DNA of 64,000 nucleotides, taken from contig OY723249.1 in assembly GCA_963210315.1 (NCBI GenBank), positions 372,001 to 436,000 of the forward strand. Reading direction: 5' to 3'. The translations under genes were made by a program, and so were the position numbers. Position 1 is the first letter of the stretch. Each line of letters opens with the position of its first letter. The notes under the pieces were generated by a model that was not told where the DNA came from, did not search any database, and was given only the letters and a program-made list of their open reading frames with translations. This document shows positions 1-9,532 of the stretch, one piece after another. This DNA comes from Rhynchopus euleeides. Its lineage: Eukaryota > Euglenozoa > Diplonemea > Diplonemida > Diplonemidae.

Positions 1-3000
1 TGCCGTAGTAAGTCTGCACGCCACAGTGCTGGGCGTATCCGTACCCAACAAACGTCACATTCGGCTCGTCGAACCCAACCATCTGCCATGCGTCAATGCA
101 GCGACACAGCTCCTCCTGGCACAGTGTGACGTTCTCATAGCTCGCGAGGATGGTGCCTGCAGGACACGAGCTGCGCTGCACAGTCATGGCACTGCACTCT
201 CTTGAGGGCGGTACCGGGGTTGGAGGTGTCGGGGGTTTCTCGCCAGGAGCACACAGCACCCTCCCAGGTGTGCCAAAGTAAGACTGCACGCCGCAGTGCA
301 GGTCGTAGCCGTTCCCAACAACCACCCTGTTCTTCTCGTCGAATCCAACCATCTCCCACGTCTCAAGTCGACTGCACAGCTCCTCCTGGCACAGTGTGAC
401 GTTCTCATAGCTCGCGAGGATGGTGCCTGCAGGACATGAGCCAGTCTCCACAGTGATGGCACTGCAGTTCTCAGAGGGCGGTGTTGGAGGAGGTTCGTCG
501 CCAGGAACACACAGCACCTCGCCAGGTGTGCCGTAGTAAGTCTGCACGCCACAGTGCTGGGCGTATCCGTACCCAACAAACGTCACATTCGGCTCGTCGA
601 ACCCAACCATCTGCCATGCGTCAATGCAGCGACACAGCTCCTCCTGGCACAGTGTGACGTTCTCATAGCTCGCGAGGATGGTGCCTGCAGGACACGAGCT
701 GCGCTGCACAGTCATGGCACTGCACTCTCTTGAGGGCGGTACCGGGGTTGGAGGTGTCGGGGGTTTCTCGCCAGGAGCACACAGCACCCTCCCAGGTGTG
801 CCAAAGTAAGACTGCACGCCGCAGTGCAGGTCGTAGCCGTTCCCAACAACCACCCTGTTCTTCTCGTCGAATCCAACCATCTCCCACGTCTCAAGTCGAC
901 TGCACAGCTCCTCCTGGCACAGTGTGACGTTCTCATAGCTCGCGAGGATGGTGCCTGCAGGACATGAGCCAGTCTCCACAGTGATGGCACTGCAGTTCTC
1001 AGATGGCGGTGTTGGAGGAGGTTCGTCGCCAGGAACACACAGCACCTCGCCAGGTGTGCCGTAGTAAGTCTGCACGCCACAGTGCTGGGCGTATCCGTAC
1101 CCAACAAACGTCACATTCGGCTCGTCGAACCCAACCATCTGCCATGCGTCAATGCGGCGACACAGCTCCTCCTGGCACAGTGTGACGTTCTCATAGCTCG
1201 CGAGGAGGGTGCCTGCAGGACACGAGCTGCGCTGCACAGTGATGGCACTGCACTCTCTTGAGGGCGGTACCGGGGTTGGAGGTGTCGGGGGTTTCTCGCC
1301 AGGAACACACAGCACCCTCCCAGGTGTGCCAAAATATGACTGCACGCCGCAGTGCAGGTCGTAGCCGTTCCCAACAACCACCCTGTTCTTCTCGTCGAAT
1401 CCAACCATCTCCCACGTCTCAAGACGACTGCACAGCTCCTCCTGGCACAGTGTGACGTTCTCATAGCTCGCGAGGATGGTGCCTGCAGGACAGGACCCAG
1501 TTTCCACTGTGAGCGCAGTGCAGTTCTCAGAGGGCGGTGTTGGAGGAGGTTCGTCGCCAGGAACACACAGCACCTCGCCAGGTGTGCCATAGTAAGTCTG
1601 CACGCCACAGTGCTGGTCGTATCCGTACCCAACAAACGTCACATTCGGCTCGTCGAACCCAACCAGCTGCCATGCGTCAATACGCCCGCACAGCTCCTCC
1701 TGGCACAGTGTGACGTTCTCATAGCTCGCGAGGATGGTGCCTGCAGGACAGGACCCAGTTTCCACTGTGAGCGCAGTGCAGTCTTCAGAGGGCGGTGTTG
1801 GAGGAGGTTCGTCGCCAGGAACACACAGCACCTCGCCAGGTGTTCCATAGTAAGTCTGCACGCCACAGTGCTGGTCGTATCCGTACCCAACAAACGTCAC
1901 ATTCGGCTCGTCGAACCCAACCATCTGCCATGCGTCAATGCGGCGACACAGCTCCTCCTGGCACAGTGTGACGTTCTCATAGCTCGCGAGGATGGTGCCT
2001 GCAGGACACGAGCTGCGCTGCACAGTGATGGCACTGCACTCTCTTGAGGGCGGTACCGGGGTTGGAGGTGTCGGGGGTTTCTCGCCAGGAACACACAGCA
2101 CCCTCCCAGGTGTGCCAAAATATGACTGCACGCCGCAGTGCAGGTCGTAGCCGTTCCCAACAACCACCCTGTTCGTCTCGTCGAATCCAACCATCTCCCA
2201 CGTCTCAAGACGACTGCACAGCTCCTCCTGGCACAGTGTGACGTTCTCATAGCTCGCGAGGATGGTGCCTGCAGGACAGGACCCAGTTTCCACTGTGAGC
2301 GCAGTGCAGTTCTCAGAGGGCGGTGTTGGAGGAGGTTCGTCGCCAGGAACACACAGCACCTCGCCAGGTGTGCCATAGTAAGGCTGCACGCCACAGTGCT
2401 GATCGTATCCGTACCCAACAAACGTCACATTCGGCTCGTCGAACCCAACCAGCTGCCATGCGTCAATACGCCCGCACAGCTCCTCCTGGCACAGTGTGAC
2501 GTTCTCATAGCTCGCGAGGATGGTGCCTGCAGGACACGAGCTGCGCTGCACAGTCATGGCACTGCACTCTCTTGAGGGCGGTACCGGGGTTGGAGGTGTC
2601 GGGGGTTTCTCGCCAGGAGCACACAGCACCCTCCCAGGTGTGCCAAAGTAAGACTGCACGCCGCAGTGCAGGTCGTAGCCGTTCCCAACAACCACCCTGT
2701 TCTTCTCGTCGAATCCAACCATCTCCCACGTCTCAAGTCGACTGCACAGCTCCTCCTGGCACAGTGTGACGTTCTCATAGCTCGCGAGGATGGTGCCTGC
2801 AGGACAGGACCCAGTTTCCACTGTGAGCGCAGTGCAGTCTTCAGAGGGCGGTGTTGGAGGAGGTTCGTCGCCAGGAAGACACAGGACCCTCCCAGGTGTG
2901 ACATACGGGTAGTCCTGCACGCCGCAGTGCTGGGCGTATCCCTCCCCAACAAACGACACATTCGGCTCTGCGAGCCCAAGGATCTCCCACGTCCCAATGC

Positions 3001-3448
3001 GACTGCACAGCTCCTCCTGGCACAGTGTGACGTTCCCAGAGCTTGCGAGGATGGTGCCTGAAGGACAGGAGCCAGTCTCCACAGTGATGGCACTGCAGTT
3101 CTCAGAGGGCGGTGTTGGAGGAGGCTCGTCGCCAGGAACACACAGCACGTCGCCAGGCGTACCATAGGCAAGCACACCGTAAATCATCACGCCGCAGTAC
3201 GAGCCGTATCCGTACCCAACAAACGTCATGTTCGGCTCGTCCAACCCAACCATCTGCCACTTCCGAAGACGACTGCACAGCTCATCCTGGCACAGTGTGA
3301 CGTTCTCAAAGCTCGCGAGGATGGTGCCTGCAGGACACCCGTGCCGATGCACGGTGATTGAGGCGCACTCATGACCCTCAGCCTTCGGTTCACCCCCCTC
3401 CTGTGCTGCCACGCTGGTCACTGCCAGCATCCATATGAAGAGACGCAT
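1..3448 (-). CDS. Secreted multi-module six-cysteine repeat protein (C-terminus outside window)
   Basis: The frame from an ATG at 3448-3446 (MRLFIWMLAVTSVAAQ) stays open to the window edge, about 1,149 codons, so the 3' end is missing. The first 16 residues look like a signal peptide ending at AAQ. About 13 tandem modules of 86-90 residues follow. Each has six cysteines in the pattern C-SAITV..SC-PAGTILAS.ENVTLC-QEELC..HC-GVQ..VLC, then a proline-rich linker (PGDEPPPTPPSE). ENVT and often PNVT form N-glycosylation sequons in each module. Signal peptide and module match the gene at 46136-44550, so the two are paralogues; by analogy a C-terminal membrane anchor is expected beyond the edge. An extracellular, glycosylated surface protein is inferred. 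I do not recognise the module family and assign no function. Confidence -1.
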   Translation of the reverse strand, partial: MRLFIWMLAVTSVAAQEGGEPKAEGHECASITVHRHGCPAGTILASFENVTLCQDELCSRLRKWQMVGLDEPNMTFVGYGYGSYCGVMIYGVLAYGTPGDVLCVPGDEPPPTPPSENCSAITVETGSCPSGTILASSGNVTLCQEELCSRIGTWEILGLAEPNVSFVGEGYAQHCGVQDYPYVTPGRVLCLPGDEPPPTPPSEDCTALTVETGSCPAGTILASYENVTLCQEELCSRLETWEMVGFDEKNRVVVGNGYDLHCGVQSYFGTPGRVLCAPGEKPPTPPTPVPPSRECSAMTVQRSSCPAGTILASYENVTLCQEELCGRIDAWQLVGFDEPNVTFVGYGYDQHCGVQPYYGTPGEVLCVPGDEPPPTPPSENCTALTVETGSCPAGTILASYENVTLCQEELCSRLETWEMVGFDETNRVVVGNGYDLHCGVQSYFGTPGRVLCVPGEKPPTPPTPVPPSRECSAITVQRSSCPAGTILASYENVTLCQEELCRRIDAWQMVGFDEPNVTFVGYGYDQHCGVQTYYGTPGEVLCVPGDEPPPTPPSEDCTALTVETGSCPAGTILASYENVTLCQEELCGRIDAWQLVGFDEPNVTFVGYGYDQHCGVQTYYGTPGEVLCVPGDEPPPTPPSENCTALTVETGSCPAGTILASYENVTLCQEELCSRLETWEMVGFDEKNRVVVGNGYDLHCGVQSYFGTPGRVLCVPGEKPPTPPTPVPPSRECSAITVQRSSCPAGTLLASYENVTLCQEELCRRIDAWQMVGFDEPNVTFVGYGYAQHCGVQTYYGTPGEVLCVPGDEPPPTPPSENCSAITVETGSCPAGTILASYENVTLCQEELCSRLETWEMVGFDEKNRVVVGNGYDLHCGVQSYFGTPGRVLCAPGEKPPTPPTPVPPSRECSAMTVQRSSCPAGTILASYENVTLCQEELCRCIDAWQMVGFDEPNVTFVGYGYAQHCGVQTYYGTPGEVLCVPGDEPPPTPPSENCSAITVETGSCPAGTILASYENVTLCQEELCSRLETWEMVGFDEKNRVVVGNGYDLHCGVQSYFGTPGRVLCAPGEKPPTPPTPVPPSRECSAMTVQRSSCPAGTILASYENVTLCQEELCRCIDAWQMVGFDEPNVTFVGYGYAQHCGVQTYYG
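135..1190 (-). repeat. Near-identical 528-bp two-module duplication within the cysteine-repeat gene
   Basis: Positions 135-662 and 663-1190 are almost identical, differing at a handful of bases (for example agagggc against agatggc near 481 and 1009). The unit covers two different modules, so it is a higher-order repeat. A three-module period (786 bp) links 1191 onward with 1977 onward. All periods are multiples of three and keep the frame open, which suggests recent unequal exchange or gene conversion under coding constraint. Confidence -1.
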
Positions 3449-3568
3449 CCTGTGCCCCTCCCCCCACCGTGTGTCACTTTCCCGCGTGTCTGTGATGTGT
3501 CTCGGTTGTCCTGTGGGGTTGTGTCGGAGGCAAGCGCGTGTCAGCAGGTGTGCAGCAGGGTCTCCTGG

Positions 3569-3760
3569 GGGGGTGTCGATTTTGGACAAAAAATATTTTT
3601 TTTCAAAAAAAACCCGAAAAATCGGGGGGAAAATGCTGAAAAATGGCAAAAAAAAGAGTATGGGGAGTTGGGTCCAGTTTAGCAAATCGTCATATTTTTC
3701 GGGCGTTTTTTTTCTGAATGGGACACCCGAAGAACCCGTTGAGACGTGCATGACATGGTG
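3569..3760 (+). repeat. Dispersed repeat, copy 1 (GGGTGTCGA ... GAGTTGGGTCCAGTTTAGC)
   Basis: A stretch starting ggggtgtcga, rich in A runs and continuing through gggagttgggtccagttta and gggacacccgaagaaccc, recurs at 14740-14890, 30320-30510 and, in part, 58300-58440. No coding potential is seen and clear ends are lacking. It could be a SINE-like or MITE-like family. Confidence -1.
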
Positions 3761-3767
3761 AATATCT

Positions 3768-3905
3768 GGGCGGGAGCAACCCCTCTCCGGGTGGGGGCAA
3801 CCCCTTTCAGAGTGGGGGCAACCTCTCTCAGGGTGGGGGCAACCCCTCTCAGAGTGGGGGCAACCCATCTCAGGGTGGGGGCAACCTCTCTCATGGTGGG
3901 GGTTA
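3768..3905 (+). repeat. 21-bp minisatellite (tggggg-caacc-yctctcagg)
   Basis: About six tandem copies of a 21-bp unit. The core GGGGCAACCTCTC also occurs in the 31-bp array at 34455-36060, so the two arrays may share an origin. The open frame across it is a by-product of a unit length divisible by three. Confidence -1.
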
Positions 3906-4054
3906 GTGTGTGCGTTGGTGCTCGTCCCCTCTCGCAGATCTTGACTAGGCAGGCTGTCCCCCCTCCCCTCTCCGGCCCTCTGGGCAAATTATTGCTTTGT
4001 TGTGCTTCTCGCGTCGCGCGAAGATACTTGCTCAGCACTATTCACTAATTTTCT

Positions 4055-4372
4055 TGGACGCCACGCAACTTTTTTTCACGCACGCCCGGTTACGGTAATC
4101 ACTTTTTTCTCACGCCTGTTTCTTTTTTCTCACGCTTTTTTTCTTTTTTTTCACGCTTTTTTCATAGTTTCCCTTCGCGCGAAGCTTTTTGGCTACGCGC
4201 GAACCCCCCGGACCCCTGCGCGAGCGCGTAAAAAAAAAGGGGGTTCGCGCGAAAAAAAAGGCGCTTCGCGCGAAAAAAAAAGTGCTTCGCGCGAAAAAAA
4301 AAAGCGCTTCGCGCGAAAAAAAACGCATTTCGCGCGAAAAAAAGGGGTAAAAAAGCGCTTCGCGCGAAAAAA
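4055..4372. repeat. TTTTTTCACGC tract and TTCGCGCGAA palindrome array, first cluster
   Basis: The first half repeats T-run plus CACGC. The second half has seven copies of the perfect 10-bp palindrome TTCGCGCGAA spaced by A runs, mostly every 21 bp, near 4173, 4243, 4265, 4286, 4307, 4328 and 4357. Open frames here give only low-complexity FFFAR repeats and are not genes. Confidence -1.
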
Positions 4373-5535
4373 TTGGCCCCTTGGCACCTTGTCCCTGTGG
4401 CTGTGCTGTGAACAGTGTGACTATTGTTGGCGTCCAGCTCACTGTGTCATGCGCCTTCTCCATGCCTCCATGATTGATCGTCTTCTTGATACTGGGTGTG
4501 GTGCTCACCTGTGAGCATGTGGCACAGGGACGAAAGACGAGAGTCTCTGAGATGCGTCCTCTGGGAGGCAGATGACTGGAACAGGCACCTGGTACAGCAG
4601 GCACGGGTACAAGAAGTGGGCCAGAAATAGGGCTCAGCAGAAGCGCAAGATTTGCCCGTCTCAGCTTCCCGCCCCAACTTCCGCTCAACGGTATTGTCGG
4701 GAAGTCCTCAGGCATGCCCGGGTCGGCGCCCCCCCCAAGGCCTGACGTCCTGCCTGATAATTGACGGTCCCGGGTTCAAAACCCGCTCAGGTGCTGCGTG
4801 TCGTCGACACCGTGACTGCGGCAGTCGACATCCCAGACGGGTCGCCCCTCCTCTGTGCAAAGTACATCCGGGCGAGGCTCCCACCGCGCTCGATTCTGGG
4901 TTGTCCGCCATGTGCTGTCATGGAGCCTGCGTATTCGGGCGTGAAAACCGTAGGTGGTGGTTCGATTCCCAGAACTTGGGTAGGATATCCTATGGGATAA
5001 CCTACGGGATGTTGCTTCTCGCGTTGGATATCCTACGCCAAGGTGGAACCCTGCAGAAGACACGAGAGTAACAGCGAGGGACATCCCACGGATATCCCGC
5101 TCTGTTACCTCTCTGTTCCCTCGGGTCCCCCGAGAGAACGTCATCCCCCTTCGGCCTGGGCTTGTGCCACTGGCTGGGCTGCTTCTTGTACAGGTCGATG
5201 GAGTGAACGCGCTGGGTTATTGCGCCAGGTACTAGCTTCGGCAAACTGCAGCAGAGTGGGTGGCTCTCCAGTTGTGCTGGGAAGATGGTGGAGGGTCACC
5301 AATATTGTGAGGCGGCTCATTCTTCAGCATTTCTGAGCGAAAATCCCTCAGTACAACACCTCCCCCCCCCCGTTTGCAAAGGCAAAACAGGTAGTGTCCG
5401 CCACTTTGGAGCTGATTTTGACCCGAGTTTGGCGGAGTTGGGCGGCGTTGGGCGGAGTTGGGCGGTGGTGTGGCGGCGTTCGGCGGAACCCGTTTTGGGC
5501 CAAATCAGGTGGCCCACCCCCCAAATGCGCTTTTT
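4373..5535. other. No recognisable gene
   Basis: No convincing ORF. Two strings resemble pol III B boxes (gggttcaaaacc near 4769 and ggttcgattcc near 4959), but neither sits in a foldable tRNA and no A box is at the right distance. Around 4978-5040 there are short palindromic ggatatcc motifs. Around 5430-5470 there is a short ttgggcgg tandem. Confidence -1.
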
Positions 5536-5775
5536 TTATTCGCGCGAAAAATAGGTGCGCTTTTTATCTTCGCGCGAAAAAAAGGGGCGTTTTTTTTTAT
5601 TCGCGCGAATAATAGGGGCGCGTTTTTTTTTTCGCGCGAAAAAAAAGGGCACTTTTTTTATTCGCGCGAAAAAAAGGGGCGTTTTTTTTATTCGCGCGAA
5701 AAAAAGGAGCACCTTTTTTCTTCGCGCGTCGCGCGCGTCCGACGCACGAAAAAAAAGGCCTTCGCGCGAAGGAAA
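5536..5775. repeat. TTCGCGCGAA palindrome array, second cluster
   Basis: Seven intact copies of TTCGCGCGAA plus a degraded one, spaced about 30 bp apart by A or T runs and GGGGCG. The core is the same as in the array 1.3 kb upstream but the spacing is about one helical turn longer. No coding function is supported. Confidence -1.
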
Positions 5776-6328
5776 ACTATGTTTTTTTGGCGTGAAAAAA
5801 AAGTCCGTACAGTGATTTTCTGGAAGGGAACTGCGGCTGATTTTGTGAATGCACAAATCAGGCCTGAGCGGGTCTGCAGGTCACCAGGTCGGCTGCGGGG
5901 TGGGTTGGTGTGGTGGGTTCATCGGCCACGCTATCCAGCTCCCCCCGACCTCTGCCCAGAGCCAGAAGCGCAGCACCCCGCGGCGTGAGAAGTACGATCA
6001 CCGCAAGCAGATAGACCTTTTAGAAGTGTATGCTGCATACCGTGTCGCACAGCAGGTAATGGTTCTTCACGGTGAACCACAGGTCAACCAGCAGAACCAG
6101 GGATCCCCAGGAAGACGAAGCTGTCGAGGGCAAATCAGAACGAGATGAGGTCGCCGTTCTTGAGGGCGGAATACCCCAGACTTGGCGCTCTGGACGACAT
6201 CCCCTGTGGAGTCGATCTCAGTCAGGAGGTGGTACAGCCTGGAACCTCTGTATATTGGTGTTCTCAGACATACTCACATGAGCAACCTCAAAAATGGGGC
6301 CCAGTTTTTCGTTTTCACGGTAATAAAC
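5776..6328. other. No recognisable gene
   Basis: Short overlapping frames only, with no domain, no repeat partner found and no clear element ends. The stretch runs up to the outer end of the palindromic MITE at 6329. Confidence -1.
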
Positions 6329-6778
6329 ATGGTATGACAAAGGTCTTAATGGTCTGGCTGACGCCCAAAAAAAAGTCAAATTTGGGTACTTCTTGGGTAC
6401 TTTTTGGGTCACCGAAAAAGGGGGGGGGGTGTCAAAACTTATTTTCTTGGGTGGAAAAATTCGACCTCCCAGAATCGTGATTTTCTTCCCCCATTGTACT
6501 TTTTGGACTCCGCGCGGATCGTAGTGGGGTCATTTTTGTGGTCTAGGTGACAAACTTCACCCGTGAAATGCGGGTCTGGTTCAGGCAGTTGTGCCTGTGA
6601 ATGCTGGGAGGAGAGGAGTGGGAGATCAGTTCAGGGGCAGTTTGCTGGTTGAGGGTTACAACAAAAAGGGACTTGCAGGCAGGAAGTGAGGGGAGGGGGT
6701 GGGGGGTTTTGGGGCTGTGGCACCCGCACTCTCTCTACGGCTCTACTGGCTTACTACAGCCTCTGGACCGTCTACGCT

Positions 6779-8505
6779 CTACTCTCCTTCTTCAACCGCT
6801 GGAATCTCGATGTGTTCCGTGTCGTGGTCCTGAAGCTTCGCGAGTAACCCTTCCTGACTCCACTCTGGGCGGACTACGAGTTCCCTCGCCTCCGCATATT
6901 CCCTCAGTTCCGACAGAGTAAAACACCGGTCCATACTCTCAATGAGTTCAAGAATAGCGGGTTTGTTTTTACTCTGGCAGTTGAGGATCCCGCGTGCCAG
7001 GGCTTGCTGCACCAACACCCCCTTTAACCACGACACATCACAGTGGAATACAATGCAAATACTGTCAATCAAGGCCGCTTGCGCTTGCGCTCAGATGCGT
7101 TATTGTCTGCGATCCTCGCGACTTCGAGTTCCGCAAGTCGCAGCTTGCCAAGACGGAGCTTCCTCTCCTGCACCGCCTCCAGCTTTCCCCCCAGAGAAGA
7201 GATCTGGGCCTCTGTGACACCTGGAGAGGTGCCATCAACCCAATGCTGCATGCAACAGAGCTTGGCGCGGAGGACACCATCCCGGATAGCGACCCCCCCC
7301 CATTCATCACCAACACCCTCCGCATCCTGCCGCAGACCCCTTCCAGGACCGCAGGTCCCAGTGCGCCTGTTCTCTCTGCAGCCATCCCTTCCGTGGACTG
7401 GGAGTATCTCTTGTACTCGGTGTAGCAACCGGAAGCAAAACGGTGGATGGATGTGCGGAGAAACTTCTCAGCGTCGGCCTTGTCCACCTTGGGGCAGAGG
7501 GTCGAACCCTGGTGAGAAGCCCACCCACCGTCCGACTTCGGCCGATGCCGCTAACCTTGGGCCGTTGAGTCGGCAGGTGCGACGGATCATTTGTTACGTA
7601 TGGACAGTTCTGTGTGTGTGGCTGCCGTCCTCTTATTGTTTTCTGGTTGTCCTTGTCCACTTGGCTTTACCAGCCCCCAACCGACAATTGTTTTCCAATC
7701 TTCCCTCTCCTCGCACGTGGTGGAAGCGTCAACACCTCAAAGAAGGAAGAATATCGTGGTGGGCACCATAGTATTTGGCGACACCAGATTCAGCGAGAAG
7801 AGTGGGGACAACCTCGTTCAACTGTTCCTCTGACACCTGTGCGGCGAGGAGGATAGTCAAAATTTACAGTGCAAGCAATTGTACATGCATTTTCCATAGT
7901 CATCGCCAGTTCCTCGGGAACACTGCCCTTCAGTGTGCACGTTGCAGACTCGAACGAGAGGCACAGGGACTGGCCGAAGCAGTCTTCCTGGTGATCTCTC
8001 CAGCTCTGGAGGTACCCGTCCTCTGCATTCGCCTCCGCTTGCCACAAGCGCCAGGCGAGGAAGCGGAACAACTCCGAGGAGAACCCGAGCTGGCAAGTGT
8101 CACTTGCCTGGGCCTCGCTCTTCGAGAACCGTGACACAAACAGAATGCAGGGGTACACGAGGTGCGCGAAGCAGATTCCCATCCTCCGCACAGTCTCGCG
8201 GTCCCCCTCCAACTCCATCACAGCCTCGTACGTCTTCGTATCCCTATTTGCAACTTCACGAAAGAAGGATGCGCAGGAGGAAATCGAGGACGGTATCGTC
8301 GCCGTCAACGAGCTGCGAGAGGGACCAACAGGCGGCCGCAGTGGTGCAGAAGCGGCCGTTCGAAGCTTTTTGCCACAGTAGCCCAGACACCTTGATTACA
8401 TGCGGACATTCTCTCGCGATGAATGCGGCGAAGGCAGGGTCATGTGCCGCATACACGGTGGACTCCAGCGGGGGTAGGGTAACCCTTTTCGGGAGTCTCA
8501 ACTAG
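6779..8505 (-). pseudogene. Decayed coding region of the 2.8-kb transposon
   Basis: Several minus-strand segments in changing frames read like one former protein: VYAAHDPAFAAFIAREC near 8450, FREVANRDTKTYEAVMELEG near 8240, EANAEDGYLQSWRDHQEDC near 8020, then a C-terminal half ending HDTEHIEIPAVEEGE near 6780. The last 90 residues resemble a SAP-type DNA-binding helix pair (LSELREYAEARELVV...EGLLAKLQ), a weak impression. The paralogue at 41553-42604 aligns well but breaks at other points, and this copy has about 250 extra bases near 7510-7770. A TA-flanked MITE interrupts the upstream end at 8454. Role in transposition is inferred only from position. Confidence -1.
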
Positions 8506-8661
8506 CGGGAGTCTCGGACTCCCGCTAGCGGGAGTCTTTAGCCTAAATTAGCTGGAAAATAGACTCCCGCTAGCGGGAGTCTCCAGTACATACTGCAGAA
8601 AAAGACACCCTCTCAGACTCCCGCTCCCAGACTCCCGCTAGGGTGGCTGGAGTCCACCGTG
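8454..8661. mobile_element. TA-flanked MITE, TIR CACGGTGGACTCCAGC
   Basis: Perfect terminal inverted repeats CACGGTGGACTCCAGC / GCTGGAGTCCACCGTG bound 208 bp, with TA directly outside on each side (8452-8453 and 8662-8663). The interior repeats the palindrome actcccgctagcgggagt. The TA target suggests a Tc1/mariner-type mobiliser. Its ends share CACGGTG and the TA target with the foldback at 13444-14316. Confidence -1.
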
Positions 8662-9532
8662 TAGTTGGCGGCTGCACACACGGACTTCGTCTTCACTGCA
8701 CTGGAATCCATCAGGTCGCAGGTGCAGGTGGCAGTGCAGGTCGCAAGCCGACACATTGTGCTGTTGGCCACATGTGGCAGAGGCGAGAGAGCCGTGTACT
8801 GCGGCATGCTCGAACAACAGGATTGGCGGTACAGCATAGGCTGGCGGGACAGTAGGGATGGCAGGACAGTACAGGATGGCGGTGCAGGTGCAGGGTGTGT
8901 GAGGTCGCCACCCGGCAGGCAGCTCGCCGCCCCACCCCAGCCACCCACCCACCCAGCGGGACCCCCCTCACGAATTTTCCATAACCCCGTTCTTTTGAAC
9001 GTTTGGGATCTGTGCGGATCGTGGTGGGGTCATTTTGGCCATGGGGTGCCTCTGACCACAAATCCAGACTGAAACCGGCAGAAAATAAGTTTTGACACCC
9101 CCCCTAAAAAAAAAGTCAAATTTGGGTACTTCTTAGGTACTTTTTGGGTCACCGGTTTTAGCCATACCACTTAATAAGAAAAGGATCTTTTCACTTCTTT
9201 CTTAAGACGTCTTAATGCAGGTGCTGCATTAAATTTCTTAAATTAATGACCCCCATTATTTTTAAGAAATGCAGGATTTCTTAAGATTTCTTAATGAAAT
9301 GATGGACATTATTTCCATATCTCCCAGCATTAAAAATGTCCATCATTCTGGAAAAGATCTTTTAAGATCTTTTTCAGAATGATGGACATTAAAATGCTAG
9401 GCATTAAGAAACACGTCTTAAGAAATCAGTAAGAAATCTTTAAGAAATAGCCCTTTCGGCATTACATTAAGACGTCTTAAGAAATTTCGAGATATCTTAA
9501 CATTTCTTGCAAGATCTTTGTCATACCATGGA

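Larger units (their letters stand above)
6350..9169. mobile_element. 2.8-kb DNA transposon, TIR TGGTCTGGCT, 5-bp target duplication
   Basis: It starts TGGTCTGGCTGACGCCC and ends ...TAGCCATACCA, imperfect terminal inverted repeats. CTTAA flanks both sides (6345-6349 and 9170-9174). Just inside, a roughly 48-bp block (gtcaaatttgggtacttc...) lies in direct orientation at both ends, and gtgtcaaaacttattttc lies as an inverted pair (about 6429 and 9082). A related copy starts at 41126. The superfamily is not recognised; a TTAA-targeting type is possible if the right end is set one base further out. Confidence -1.
6329..9532. mobile_element. Palindromic AT-rich MITE split by a later transposon
   Basis: The left fragment (6329-6349) begins CATGGTATGACAAAG and the right end (about 9518-9532) is its exact inverted repeat, CTTTGTCATACCATG. 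The right part (9170-9532) is very AT-rich and strongly palindromic: arms with aatgtccatcattct pair around 9364, and CTTAAGACGTCTTAATG occurs in both outer arms. The middle (6350-9169) is an insertion. No ORF belongs to the MITE itself, and no flanking target duplication was found. Confidence -1.

Noticed and set aside
4749-4990. tRNA genes suggested by ggttcgattcc and gggttcaaaacc
   Set aside because: No A box at the correct distance and no cloverleaf.
6350-9169. LTR element, because of the roughly 48-bp direct repeats at both ends
   Set aside because: The repeats lie inside inverted ends with CTTAA duplicated outside, no reverse transcriptase is present, and the size fits a DNA transposon better.
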